Below, one piece after another: positions 24,429 through 32,367 of a stretch of 64,000 bases of DNA; the first letter of the stretch is position 1, and each line of letters opens with the position of its first letter. Position numbers and translations under genes: made by a program. The notes beneath the pieces were generated by a model. The model was not told the origin of the DNA. It did not search any database and saw only the letters and a list, made by a program, of their open reading frames with translations. The stretch is taken from assembly GCF_009827055.1 (NCBI RefSeq), contig NZ_WUMK01000011.1, forward strand, positions 184,376 to 248,375. Direction: 5' to 3'. This stretch comes from Shinella kummerowiae (GTDB taxonomy: Bacteria > Pseudomonadota > Alphaproteobacteria > Rhizobiales > Rhizobiaceae).

Positions 24429-24545
24429 ATGTCTTCCCTACTTCATCTACCGAAGAAACACGATTTCGCGACGTTAGCCGGTTACGCCTTATCCGCGGCT
24501 AGCTTTGCATTAATCGTCTACATCCTGATCGAGGGATGGCTTTGA
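24429..24545 (+). CDS. Small membrane protein, 38 aa (paralogue of 22083-22205)
   Basis: The product starts 'MSSLLHLPKKHDFATLAGYA', continues with one transmembrane helix ('SAASFALIVYILIEG') and ends 'EGWL'. A strong ribosome binding site (GAGGAGG, 5 bases before ATG) supports translation. It has the same design and the same leader as the 40-aa protein at 22083-22205. The conserved 'EGWL' end after the helix is the clearest shared feature. Function unknown; probably a regulatory or stress-related membrane peptide. Confidence 0.75.
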   Translation: MSSLLHLPKKHDFATLAGYALSAASFALIVYILIEGWL

Positions 24546-24585
24546 TGGTTTTCAGCGCAATGACGGCGGAAAGGTGGTGCTCAAG

Positions 24586-24873
24586 ATGACCGAAAGAACC
24601 ACAGAAACCGAAATCACATTCACGCATCCATTTCATCTGGAGTCCCTTTCGGAGCCTCTGGAAGCGGGTACATATCGCCTGGTCGTAGACGAAGAGTTGA
24701 TAGAAGGCCTGAGCTTCACGGCGTATCGGAGGGTGGCGACCCATCTTGAGATTCCCGCGATCTCGGTCGCGATCAATAGGCGCCAATTTCTTCAGGTTTC
24801 CCAGCAAGAGATCGACGCGGCGTTGGAAAGCGATGGAACTGGCCAGGATGATGCCCCGCGCGACTTTTCCTGA
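24586..24873 (+). CDS. Hypothetical protein, 95 aa
   Basis: Soluble, acidic protein, 'MTERTTETEITFTHPFHLES', with 'AGTYRLVVDEELIEGLSF' and 'YRRVATHLEIPAI'. This pattern is found in small conserved rhizobial proteins. ATG 24586 is chosen over the GTG at 24574 because AAGGTGG lies about 10 bases before it. Only 40 bases after the 38-aa membrane protein gene on the same strand, so probably co-transcribed with it. No enzyme motif is visible. Confidence 0.72.
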   Translation: MTERTTETEITFTHPFHLESLSEPLEAGTYRLVVDEELIEGLSFTAYRRVATHLEIPAISVAINRRQFLQVSQQEIDAALESDGTGQDDAPRDFS

Positions 24874-24986
24874 TCGCAAGATTGATTGACAATCGGGAAT
24901 GCTCGATGAGGGCGCTACGTTCTTCGAGTATCGATGATCCACCCGTCACAATTCACCGGCACGTCTCCGCCTCCCGAACGCAAATG

Positions 24987-25011
24987 AGGCCGGCGAATGC
25001 CGGCCTTTCCG
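24987..25011 (+). terminator. Intrinsic terminator-like hairpin
   Basis: Stem AGGCCGGC/GCCGGCCT (24987-24994 and 24999-25006), loop GAAT, followed by TTCC. It lies about 115 bases after the 95-aa gene. The T-tract is weak. Confidence 0.5.
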
Positions 25012-25153
25012 ACTCTGGAGATGGTTCAACGTTTGTAGCGCAGGCGCTCCTGTTCGACTTCCGCCGGCCCGTAGGGGTCGAGGGTGTCATCGAACCGGGT
25101 CCAGCCCTCGTTGGCAGACCGCGCGCCGCTGAGCGGGATCAACCCAGTTCGAC

Positions 25154-25342
25154 TTGCGAAGGATGGCTTCGGCCTCCGCCTGGAGGATCCGGACCTATCT
25201 CAATGCCAAGGGCGACACTCGTCCGGTCGAGGCCGACGCGGCCGTAGACTACTTCGGCGCTCCCGTTGTCACCGGCTCACTGGTTCCCGGCGGAGACTCC
25301 ATCAAGGGCGCGATCACGATCGCCGAGTGGCTCAGAGCATAG
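25154..25342 (+). other. Possible 3' remnant of an unidentified gene
   Basis: The frame ending at 25342 carries a protein-like segment ('DTRPVEADAAVDYFGAPVVT' then 'GGDSIKGAITIAEWLRA') and stops 10 bases before the cupin gene. Its N-terminal residues look like noise, so it is probably the tail of a truncated gene. I do not recognise the family. Confidence 0.35.
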
Positions 25343-25352
25343 GAGGGAAAGA

Positions 25353-25793
25353 ATGATGAAAGCCATACTCTATGCCGCTACAGCACTTGCGGTCTCTCTG
25401 ACCACAGCGTCCGCTCATGACGTGGCCAATCCTGGACTTGCATATGACACGAAGGACGCGAAGGTGAGGCTGGTTTACGACCATCCCCTCCCGGACGTTC
25501 CCGGTAAGAGCGTGAAGGGCGTTCTCGTCGAGTACGGCCCCGGCGGCTACAGTTCCGCTCATACGCATGCAAAATCCGCCTTGATCTATGCGACGGTTCT
25601 CGAAGGAGCGATCCTAAGCGCCGTGAACGGTGGCGAGACGAAGACCTTCACTGCCGGCCAGAACTTCACAGAGCTGCCGGGCGACCGCCACGACGTCAGC
25701 GCCAACGCCAGCAAGACCCAGCCGGCGAAGCTGCTCGCCGTCTTCGTCGTCGATACCGATGACACCGCCCTGACGACGCCGCGCAAGCTGTAG
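25353..25793 (+). CDS. Secreted cupin-domain protein
   Basis: 146 residues. Signal peptide 'MMKAILYAATALAVSLTTAS' with cleavage after ASA, then a single small cupin barrel: motif 1 'GGYSSAHTHAKSALIYATVL' (two His, likely metal ligands) and motif 2 'FTELPGDRHDVSANAS' (His). Strong ribosome binding site AGGAGGGA before ATG 25353. Periplasmic metal-binding cupins of this size often act in detoxification or as quercetinase-like oxygenases; the substrate is unknown. Followed closely by an AhpD-like gene, a common partner of such cupins. Confidence 0.88.
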   Translation: MMKAILYAATALAVSLTTASAHDVANPGLAYDTKDAKVRLVYDHPLPDVPGKSVKGVLVEYGPGGYSSAHTHAKSALIYATVLEGAILSAVNGGETKTFTAGQNFTELPGDRHDVSANASKTQPAKLLAVFVVDTDDTALTTPRKL

Positions 25794-25885
25794 CGCTACC
25801 TACCAGACCGACCCCCTCACCCAGCACAAGCAACGACGGTTTCTCCGGCGAACGGAGAACCGTGTCCACGAGAAAGGAAAACAAT

Positions 25886-26164
25886 ATGTCCCGCATGAAC
25901 TGGTCCGAAGTCGCCCCCGAGGGTGCGAAAGCGCTCTTCGGCGTCCATCACTACGTCACCAAGAAAACGAACCTGCCTGAAGAGCTGGTTCATCTCGTCT
26001 TCCTGCGCGTGTCGCAGATCAACGGCTGCGCCCATTGCATCGACATGCATAGTCGCGATCTGCGCAAGACAATGTCCGTCGATAAGATCACGCTTGTGCC
26101 GGTCTGGGACGAGGTGCCTCACCGGCGTCGTCACGTTGTTGATGGCTTAACGGTTGGCGTCTAA
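25886..26164 (+). pseudogene. Carboxymuconolactone decarboxylase/AhpD-like protein, 3'-truncated
   Basis: Starts 'MSRMNWSEVAPEGAKALFGV' after AAGGAAA and contains the redox-active 'CAHCIDMHSRDLRKT' (CxxC...H) of AhpD-like peroxidase or decarboxylase proteins. Similarity stops after 'ITLVPVWDEV' (about 26113), and the frame ends in unrelated residues at 26164. About half of the usual 150 residues are lost at the junction with IS6 debris. Unlikely to fold normally. Confidence 0.82.
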
Positions 26165-26173
26165 TCGAGCGCC

Positions 26174-26501
26174 ATGAACACCCCGACGATCAGCTACAAG
26201 AACCATCGCTTTACTGCGCTCATACGGGGCGGCCAGGCGCGATGTGATGCCTGCTGTCGAACATCGATCGCATAAAGGCCTGAACAATCGCGCGGAAAAC
26301 TCGCACCTGCCGCTGCGAAAGCGAGAACGGATAATGCACGGCTTCAGATCCGTCGGCGGCCTACAACGATTCATTTCCGTATTTTCAGCGGTCAGAAATC
26401 TTTTCGTACCACCGCATCAGAAACGCTCAGCCATGGCAAACCACATTCATCGCATCCAAGCCATGGCACACTTGAAGGCCGTGACCGGCACAGCGGCATA
26501 A
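26174..26501 (+). pseudogene. IS6-family transposase, internal deletion
   Basis: Begins 'MNTPTISYKNHRF', the N-terminus of IS6-type transposases, and then jumps, in another frame, to the C-terminal part at 26244-26501: 'VEHRSHKGLNNRAENSHLPL' and 'GGLQRFISVFSAVRNLF'. The DDE core between them is missing. The element probably caused the truncation of the AhpD-like gene. No terminal repeats were identified. Confidence 0.75.
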
Positions 26502-26605
26502 GAGCCCTCACGAGAGCGCTTCATGCGTCCTCAGCCCAACAATGTGTGAATAGCCCCTAGATTTGTAGACGCCTTCTTTCCTAATTTTGAGGCAGGAAGA
26601 GCATC

Positions 26606-26875
26606 ATGGGCAAATCGAATTTCAGCGAAGAGTTTAAGCGTGACGCTGTGCGTCAGATCACGGAGCGAGGCTATCCGGTTGCGGAGGTCTCGCAGCGGCT
26701 CGGGGTCAGCCAGCATTCTCTATATGAATGGAAGAAGAAGTTTTCTGCGTCGAACGCCAAAGGCAACGACGAGGCCGAGGAGATCAGGCGGCTGAAGAAG
26801 GAATTGGCTCGCGTCACCGAGGAGCGAGACATCCTAAAAAAAGCGGCCGCGTATTTCGCCAGGGATGCAAAGTGA
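26606..26875 (+). CDS. IS3-family transposase OrfA
   Basis: 89-residue DNA-binding protein. Helix-turn-helix 'EEFKRDAVRQITERGYPVAE' / 'VSQRLGVSQHSLYEWKKKF' (residues 7-45), then a leucine-zipper-like helix 'EIRRLKKELARVTEERDILK'. The slippery run A7 near its end allows -1 frameshifting into orfB to make the OrfAB transposase. The stop overlaps the orfB start region. Confidence 0.93.
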   Translation: MGKSNFSEEFKRDAVRQITERGYPVAEVSQRLGVSQHSLYEWKKKFSASNAKGNDEAEEIRRLKKELARVTEERDILKKAAAYFARDAK

Positions 26876-27732
26876 AGTACGCGTTCATTGCCTTGCATCG
26901 CTTGCAGTTTTCGGTGCGGACGATGTGCCGTCTCCTGCGGGTTCACCCGAGTGGATTTTACACCTGGCTGAAGAACCCGCTGAGCAGGCGAGCCAACGAG
27001 GACAAGCGACAGACCGAGCTGCTTCTGAAGGCATGGGAAGAAAGCGGCAAGGTCTACGGTTATCGCAAGTTGCACGACGATCTTCTCGATCAGGGCGAGA
27101 TGTGCTGCCCGAACCGGGTTGCGCGCCTGGCCCGTCTCGCCGGGATCAAGGCGCAGATCGGCTACAAACGCCGTCCCGGCATCTATGGGGGCAGACCGTC
27201 TGTCGTCGTTGATAATACGCTCGACCGGCAATTCGACGTGACCGCTCCAGACACTGCCTGGGTGACGGACATCACCTACATTCGAACCTGCGAGGGCTTC
27301 GCCTATCTCGCCGTTGTCATCGACCTCTATTCGCGTCGTGTGATCGGTTGGGCACTGCAGAACCGCCAAACCACTGATGTCGTTCTCCAGGCTCTGCTTA
27401 TGGCCGTGTGGCGACGCAAGCCGAAGGAAAAGGTACTGATACACTCGGACCAGGGCTCGCAGTTCACCAGCATGGACTGGGCCTCGTTCCTCAAGCACCA
27501 CAATCTGGTTCACTCGATGAGCCGTCGCGGCAACTGCCATGACAATGCGGTGGCCGAGAGCTTCTTCAATCTTCTGAAGCGAGAACGGATATGTCGCAGG
27601 GTTTACCGTTCACGTGATGAAGCACGCCAGGACGTGTTTGACTACATCGAAATGTTTTACAACCCGAAACGCAAACACGTCAGGAACGGGATGCTGTCGC
27701 CCGTCGAGTTCGAGAAGCAGCAGAAAATCTAA
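26872..27732 (+). CDS. IS3-family transposase OrfB (DDE integrase core)
   Basis: 286 residues counted from the GTG at 26872; normally made as the OrfAB fusion by frameshift. HTH_21-like 'CRLLRVHPSGFYTWLKNP' and catalytic triad D ('TAWVTDITYIRT'), D ('VLIHSDQGSQFTS') and E ('HDNAVAESFFNLLKRE', 35 residues after the second D), as in rve-type IS3 enzymes. The frame is complete to 'NGMLSPVEFEKQQKI'. Acts on the element ends at 26547 and 27765. Confidence 0.93.
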   Translation: MKYAFIALHRLQFSVRTMCRLLRVHPSGFYTWLKNPLSRRANEDKRQTELLLKAWEESGKVYGYRKLHDDLLDQGEMCCPNRVARLARLAGIKAQIGYKRRPGIYGGRPSVVVDNTLDRQFDVTAPDTAWVTDITYIRTCEGFAYLAVVIDLYSRRVIGWALQNRQTTDVVLQALLMAVWRRKPKEKVLIHSDQGSQFTSMDWASFLKHHNLVHSMSRRGNCHDNAVAESFFNLLKRERICRRVYRSRDEARQDVFDYIEMFYNPKRKHVRNGMLSPVEFEKQQKI

Positions 27733-27873
27733 CCCGAAGGTGTCTACGAAACTCGGGGCTATTCAGTGACAACACCCCTTGAACCTCACCGGCATCGGTA
27801 GGAAAATGCTCTTTTAACAACGTCTGCAATCGCGCATTGCATCGCATCGTGGTCAACCACAAGGGTGGATCTC

Positions 27874-28011
27874 ATGAGAAACAGCGCAACCCCTCCGGAT
27901 CAACGCCGTCGCCGCCGAATTCACTTTGCCCGGGAGGAAATCCTTGTGTTCCTCATCGTGGGTGGGGCAGCGGTCGCCTATGTGGTGCTCGCCTTTGCGA
28001 TCGGTATTTGA
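27874..28011 (+). CDS. Small membrane protein, 45 aa
   Basis: The product has an Arg-rich N-terminus ('PPDQRRRRRIHFAREE') followed by one transmembrane helix ('ILVFLIVGGAAVAYVVLAFA'). The positive-inside rule predicts a cytoplasmic N-terminus. A modest AGGGTGG precedes the ATG. No known family. It lies in the run of tiny membrane protein genes on this replicon. Confidence 0.58.
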   Translation: MRNSATPPDQRRRRRIHFAREEILVFLIVGGAAVAYVVLAFAIGI

Positions 28012-28153
28012 ACATTCCGGGTACGGCCAATTTGACCTTCGTCACGATACGTGCATTTCCGCCGCCTTTTATCAACTGCCTCGCGATGAACTCGATAGAC
28101 TTCCTCGATCAGACATTGCATCCTGGCAGGATCGAACCAAAGGAGGTGCCGTC

Positions 28154-28234
28154 GTGGCCAGAAAGATCGCCTCGATCATCCTGATCGCCGCGATTTCTTA
28201 TGCCTGCTTTTGGGCGGCGTGGCAGTGGTTTTGA
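28154..28234 (+). CDS. Small membrane protein, 26 aa
   Basis: GTG 28154 with an excellent ribosome binding site (AAAGGAGGT, 28139-28147). The product is one helix, 'ARKIASIILIAAISYACFWA' ending 'AWQWF'. The strong translation signal is the main support; a longer frame from 27926 has none. Function unknown. Confidence 0.55.
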   Translation: MARKIASIILIAAISYACFWAAWQWF

Positions 28235-28301
28235 CCTAAGTGCCATCCGACGAGGAACTGCTCGCCCCGTATGACGTTCTTCCCGAAATTGGAGAAACGC
28301 C

Positions 28302-28547
28302 ATGACAAAGCCCGATACCAGCAAAACCGTGACGCCCACTCCGGTCGTTGAAGATCCTCACCCCGGTAGTATCTCTGACGGGACGCATCCCGCAGCGAGG
28401 GAGCACAAGCAACCGCAACCCACCAAGAGAAGCGGGGACGTCGAGCGTGTCTCGGGCACCGCGAGCAAACCCGACCTGAAAGAGGGACAGACGGCGGTAA
28501 ATTCACAAGCGCCGAAGCATCCAAACAAAGCCGCCTACGGGTCCTGA
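28302..28547 (+). CDS. Hydrophilic hypothetical protein, 81 aa
   Basis: Low-complexity Pro/Thr/Lys-rich protein, 'MTKPDTSKTVTPTPVVEDPH', probably intrinsically disordered. TTGGAG precedes the ATG by 8 bases. No domain is recognised. Similar disordered small proteins occur in rhizobia and may be stress-related. Confidence 0.6.
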   Translation: MTKPDTSKTVTPTPVVEDPHPGSISDGTHPAAREHKQPQPTKRSGDVERVSGTASKPDLKEGQTAVNSQAPKHPNKAAYGS

Positions 28548-28563
28548 CAAGTCGTACCTAGGC

Positions 28564-29340
28564 TCAGAACCGTTGATCAGAGCCAGAAGATGACGGTTGC
28601 GGCGAGAGCGATGGCGGAGAGGAAGGCCATTGGGCATCTGTCGTAGCGCGTCGCGACACGCCGCCAGTCTTTGAGACGCCCGAACATGATCTCGATCCGG
28701 TTGCGTCGTTTGTAGCGGCGTTTGTCGTATTTGATGGTCCTGTTGCGGGATTCCCGACCCGGAATGCAGGGCGTGATCCCCTTCGCCGGTAAAGCGTCAC
28801 GATACCAGTCGGCATCATAGCCACGGTCGGCCAGCAGCCATTTGGCGCTAGGAAGCTCATCCAGCAAGGCGGCAGCACCGGTTTAATCGCTGACCTGATC
28901 GGCCGTTATGAATAAACTGATCGGGCGACCACTCGCATCCGTTACGGCATCAAGTTTGGTGTTCATGCCGCCTTTCGTGCGCCCAATCAGGCGGCCTGCA
29001 CCCCTTTTTACCCGCAGGCTGGAAGCCGTGCGGTGAGCCTTGAGATAGGTCGCACGATCATGATGGTCTTGTGCTCTGCAGCTTCAGGTGCAGCCCGGCC
29101 GTCCATCATCTGGATAAAGATGCCCTTTTCGCCCCAGCGTTTCCAGCGGTTATAAAGCGTCTTCGCCGGGCCTACTCCTTCGGCGCATCGCACCACCTGA
29201 GCCCGTTGCGGTTAACGAAGATGATGCCGCTCAGAACGCGTCGATCATCAACGCGCTGGCGACCCTGGCTCTTGGGGAAATGGGGCTGAAGACGAGCCAT
29301 TTTCTCGTCCGTCAGCCAATATACACCGGCCTGAATCACA
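28564..29340 (-). pseudogene. IS5-family (IS427-like) element, degenerate
   Basis: On the minus strand, an N-terminal part near 29340-29200 reads 'YWLTDEKMARLQPHFPKSQG' and 'VDDRRVLSGIIFVNRNGLRW' before frameshifts. 29196-29008 carries 'KTLYNRWKRWGEKGIFIQMM'. The C-terminal part (28867-28577) reads 'AKWLLADRGYDADWYRDAL' and 'NRIEIMFGRLKDWRRVATRY', the second Asp and the Glu of IS5 DDE enzymes. Several frame breaks make it inactive. Clear end repeats were not found. Confidence 0.8.
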
Positions 29341-29515
29341 GCCGAGGGGCCGGGGGCTGTTGTGTTGGTAGCGGAGGTCCGTTCTGGTCAGGACAGCCGA
29401 CACAATGAACGAACCGAGATCGCCTTGGGAACATGGCAGATACAACTAGGCAAAGCGATCAAAAAATATATGCTTTCGCGTGTGCCAAGCGCGGCAAACA
29501 CGGGAGAAATCTTAG

Positions 29516-29755
29516 ATGGCAACCGGCAAGCTGGTAGTGCTCGCAGCATTCTCAAAGACGGATGAGGGGCAGTTGGTGCCGGCGTTCGAGCCGCGTCTGG
29601 TCGACACGGAAGAGCGAGCGATTCGCGAGGCGAGGCTCATGGCGAGCTAGTATGCCGGCGTGTTGGCCTGGAGCCGCGATGCCGACCCGGCGCTAGGAGA
29701 TTACGGCCCGCCGACGATCCTATTTCAGGCCGGCGAAATCCCGGTGATGGAATAA
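29516..29755 (+). pseudogene. Conserved hypothetical protein with an in-frame amber codon
   Basis: ATG 29516 gives 'MATGKLVVLAAFSKTDEGQL' and 'VPAFEPRLVDTEERAIREAR', then TAG at 29648-29650. The same frame continues 'YAGVLAWSRDADPALGDYGP' to TAA at 29753. The 79-codon frame is otherwise like small conserved rhizobial proteins of unknown function. A related fragment lies at 30653-30745. Probably a nonsense pseudogene; readthrough is possible but unproven. Confidence 0.65.
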
Positions 29756-29850
29756 CACGGGACGAGCGGAACAAGCGGCAAGCAACGCCGTTTGATCTCG
29801 GCGGCTACTAATGTGCGCCCATGCTCACGTTGTTCCCAACCCGCCGCAAT

Positions 29851-29889
29851 AGAAGGTCGCTTGGGTCCCCTCCGAGCGACCTTCTTTTT
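29851..29889 (+). terminator. Strong intrinsic terminator
   Basis: Perfect 11-bp stem AGAAGGTCGCT/AGCGACCTTCT (29851-29861 and 29875-29885) followed by TTTTG. It lies about 100 bases after the amber-containing gene. Confidence 0.8.
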
Positions 29890-30011
29890 GTCGTCGAGCG
29901 TACCGGATTGGCGGAATCAGACCTTCCCGCCAGTTGGCGAAACCCCTACTTTGCCGCCGAGGCCTCTCTAGACTTCCCAGCGGCACATCTGCCAATGTGT
30001 GTCGCCTTCTC

Positions 30012-30037
30012 GCCCCGCCATCGCGCGGGGCTTTTTT
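30012..30037 (+). terminator. Strong intrinsic terminator
   Basis: Stem GCCCCGC/GCGGGGC (30012-30018 and 30025-30031) followed by six Ts. There is no protein gene between this and the terminator at 29851-29889, which suggests a short untranslated transcript (see findings). Confidence 0.82.
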
Positions 30038-30051
30038 ATGGAATAAATAAA

Positions 30052-30638
30052 CCTCCACCTTCGGTGGAGGACTGGACGTGTTCTACATCGTAGTTGAGAG
30101 ACCTCCGCGCTTGGACCGTTAGATTGGCCGAGACATAGAACGGAGGTTTTATGGAAGAACACTCGCAATCACACGCGACGTGGGACTGCAAATATCATGT
30201 GGTCTTCGCGAGTAAGTACCGAACGAAGCGGCTTTACGGGGACGTAAGGCGTGAGTTGGGTGATCTGCTACATAATCTTGCTTGACAAAAGTGATGCGAG
30301 ATCAGGGAAGGACACTTGATGCCCGACCATGTGCACATGCTGATATCTGTCCCGCTGAAATACTCGGTGTCCTCGATTGTAGGTTTTTTGAAAGGCAAGA
30401 CGTGGCCAACAAATATGCCCGCAAGTGGCGCTACAAGGGCTATCACTTTTGGGCGCGTGGATACTTCGTTTCTACGGCTGGCTATGATGAGCACGTCGTC
30501 AGACGTTACATCCGTAATCAGGAAAAGGCCGACAAAGCTTCCGACTTTGCCGACCTGTTTAATCGTAGCTACTAACCTATAGCAAAACCGCTTCTAGCGG
30601 TTCAAGCGCAGCGTTTCAAATCTCCACCTCTGGTGGAG
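30052..30638 (+). mobile_element. IS200/IS605-type element, decayed
   Basis: Bounded by two similar hairpins, CCTCCACC-TTC-GGTGGAGG (30052-30070) and CTCCACC-TCT-GGTGGAG (30622-30638), as expected for the subterminal structures recognised by single-strand HUH transposases. A broken tnpA lies between them. Confidence 0.72.
30151..30575 (+). pseudogene. IS200/IS605 TnpA (HUH transposase), frameshifted
   Basis: Pieces in three frames: 'MEEHSQSHATWDCKYHVVFA' from 30151; 'MPDHVHMLISVPLKYSVSS' with the metal-binding HVH; then 'WRYKGYHFWARGYFVSTAGY' and 'VVRRYIRNQEKAD' with the catalytic Tyr, ending 30575. At least two frame breaks and an early stop at 30283 show that it is not functional. Confidence 0.8.
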
Positions 30639-30652
30639 GTCATGATTTCACA

Positions 30653-30745
30653 GCATTTCGGGCCTTCGAACCGCACCTGGTTAATGAGGCTGAGCGCGTG
30701 GTGCGCGAGGTCATTGCCAACGTCTTGCCAAGTAGCCGTCCTTGA
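30653..30745 (+). pseudogene. Fragment related to the gene at 29516
   Basis: The frame reads 'AFRAFEPHLVNEAERVVREV', which parallels 'VPAFEPRLVDTEERAIREAR' of the upstream gene. The start and the rest of the gene are missing. It begins right after the IS200/IS605 right end, so the element may have inserted into or replaced the 5' half. Confidence 0.5.
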
Positions 30746-30784
30746 CGCTTGATAGGAGGGATAGTTTGTTGAGGCGCAAATTTG

Positions 30785-30883
30785 ATGAAGCTAATTTTGG
30801 GGGCGGTAGCCGCAACACAGATCGCGTGGTTATGCGCGATCGGCTACGTGACGCTGTCGGTGCTTGGCTTGGTCGGAAATTGA
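30785..30883 (+). CDS. Small membrane protein, 32 aa
   Basis: The product is almost all hydrophobic: 'MKLILGAVAATQIAWLCAIG' then 'YVTLSVLGLVGN'. It is followed 10 bases later by the 100-aa gene start. GAGG lies 10 bases upstream. It could be a leader peptide or a small membrane protein. Low support beyond composition and position. Confidence 0.42.
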   Translation: MKLILGAVAATQIAWLCAIGYVTLSVLGLVGN

Positions 30884-30893
30884 TACTCTGGTC

Positions 30894-31196
30894 ATGGCAC
30901 CCCTATCAGCATTTATTGCAGAATTAATTCGTGCGGCCAATAAGGTCGGGGATGTGGCTGACGCCGAGCGGGTTCGCCTACTTGGTCGTGCCTACGTCAC
31001 CATTCTCGAAGCCCGCGAGGAAATTGGTGAAGAGGTCGAAAAATATCGGCAGTCCAGTCTAAGCCTAATTAGCGCAACAGGTTTTGTAGGGAGGCTATCG
31101 GATCAGGAAGTTAAGGAATTGCTTCTTGATGCCGCAGAGATGATCAGGACCATCAAGATCGTGTTGGACACAAAGCGTGCAGAAGGAACACGTTGA
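30894..31196 (+). CDS. Hypothetical helical protein, 100 aa
   Basis: Starts 'MAPLSAFIAELIRAANKVGD' and is predicted to be largely alpha-helical ('AYVTILEAREEIGEEVEKYR', 'DQEVKELLLDAAEMIRTIK'). No recognised domain. The ribosome binding site before 30894 is weak, and the frame is open 30 bases further up. Gene-like codon use. Function unknown. Confidence 0.62.
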   Translation: MAPLSAFIAELIRAANKVGDVADAERVRLLGRAYVTILEAREEIGEEVEKYRQSSLSLISATGFVGRLSDQEVKELLLDAAEMIRTIKIVLDTKRAEGTR

Positions 31197-31540
31197 CGCC
31201 GCACCAAGCCCGGGTGGCGGGGTAGCAGCGCCGGCTGACGCCGTCGTGATACCGCAGGTGGAATAAAATCTGGCCAAGGGAACAAGCGGCTGCGATCACG
31301 GTCGTTGATGCGCGGTTGCGCGGTCTCGACTGAGCATTGGCCCCCCAACCAAAGACCGCACCGGAGTCGCTTTCCGTCCCCAGAAGCGGCGCTGTCATGG
31401 ATCGCATCCACGGACGCCTCAAGTCACGTTCGGGATTAGGGAGGCTGCTGAGCCCCCTTAGTGGTGTCCCGCCTTATCTTTGCGCGCCAGTATCCGGAAC
31501 AATGACAAACGGATCACATTCCGCTCCGTGGAGGTGCATA

Positions 31541-31777
31541 ATGCCGAAATACTACTTTCACATTCGCAATGGGGACGAGCTTGAAGTTGATGACATTGGC
31601 ACGGATTTCGCGAGCCTCGAACTCGCGGTGGGCGACGCAAAACTAGCCGCGAGGGAAATGATCGCGGAACTGTTGATGGCCGGTGAAGTCGTCGATGGGC
31701 AACAGTTCGAGATTGCCGATACCGGAGGAGATGTTCTCGCGACTGTGCCCTTCCAATCAGTGCTCCGTCTACACTAG
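31541..31777 (+). CDS. DUF6894-type protein, 78 aa
   Basis: Starts 'MPKYYFHIRNGDELEVDDIG' with 'FASLELAVGDAKLAAREMIA', the pattern of the small DUF6894 proteins that are abundant in Rhizobiales. GGAGGT 6 bases before the ATG. Cytoplasmic, function unknown. It often occurs in several copies per genome in stress-related accessory regions. Confidence 0.85.
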   Translation: MPKYYFHIRNGDELEVDDIGTDFASLELAVGDAKLAAREMIAELLMAGEVVDGQQFEIADTGGDVLATVPFQSVLRLH

Positions 31778-31910
31778 GGAACACGCGGAGATCGGCCGCC
31801 ATCTATTCGGTCTAGCCGGCTGGCATCTCACGGGAACATATCTCGGCGTGCTCGGTTTGAAAGTGCGGTCCTGGGAGGATTGTTGCGGATCTCTATTGTC
31901 TGCCGCGCGG

Positions 31911-31940
31911 AAGGCCGCTTGTCACTGGGCGGCCTTTCGT
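31911..31940 (+). terminator. Terminator-like hairpin
   Basis: Stem AAGGCCGC/GCGGCCTT (31911-31918 and 31929-31936) followed by TCGTT. It lies 130 bases after the DUF6894 gene stop and probably ends that transcript. Confidence 0.55.
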
Positions 31941-32024
31941 TATCCATCTTTACGCGTTCGCGTCTCGTGGTAAAATCAGTGCAGCCCGCCGGGAGACGGG
32001 CGCGTCTCTGGATCCGCATGCCTT

Positions 32025-32050
32025 GCCCCGCTTCGGCGGGGCTTTTGTTT
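32025..32050 (+). terminator. Strong intrinsic terminator
   Basis: Stem GCCCCGC/GCGGGGC with a TTCG tetraloop (32025-32042) followed by TTTTGTTT. No protein gene ends here on the plus strand; the preceding terminator is about 90 bases upstream. Confidence 0.82.
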
Positions 32051-32091
32051 GGCGCTGGAGATTTATCTCGGGCGGTAGATGAATGCAGACC

Positions 32092-32367
32092 TCAGTCGAA
32101 CGTATCCTCGCAGGGATGCTCCGAAACGATCCGCACCAGACCATTACGCGCTTGGCAAATGCTGCGCGCAGCTTCCTCCACGACCGTGCGGTGCACGGTC
32201 GGATCAAAATTTCCGTCCGGAAACGAAACAAAGAGGTATCTCGCAAAGCTTTCGCGGATCTCGCTAGAGCGCGGGAACCAGTCCTGAATGGTGATTTCGT
32301 TGAAAATAGCCTGCAACGAACCGAGTTCATGGGGTTGGTAGGCGTCTTTGGTGGAGTGACTATTCAT
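32092..32367 (-). CDS. Conserved hypothetical protein, 91 aa
   Basis: Starts 'MNSHSTKDAYQPHELGSLQA' with 'IFNEITIQDWFPRSSEIRES' and 'FARYLFVSFPDGNFDPTVHR', a pattern I associate with small conserved rhizobial proteins. A GAGAGGGG lies 6 bases before ATG 32367. Its leader has GGGCGC at -55 and TTTGAGAG, similar to the leaders of the small membrane protein genes. The large plus-strand frame 32083-33000 is a shadow. Confidence 0.78.
   Translation of the reverse strand: MNSHSTKDAYQPHELGSLQAIFNEITIQDWFPRSSEIRESFARYLFVSFPDGNFDPTVHRTVVEEAARSICQARNGLVRIVSEHPCEDTFD

Larger units (their letters stand above)
26547..27765 (+). mobile_element. Intact IS3-family insertion sequence (1219 bp)
   Basis: Terminal inverted repeats begin TGAATAGCCCC at both ends (26547 onwards; complement ending 27765) and extend imperfectly for about 33 bases. 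The element is flanked by a 3-bp target duplication GTG (26544-26546 and 27766-27768). It carries orfA and orfB in the -1 relation, with a slippery A7G at 26836-26843. All features of an active element are present. Confidence 0.93.
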
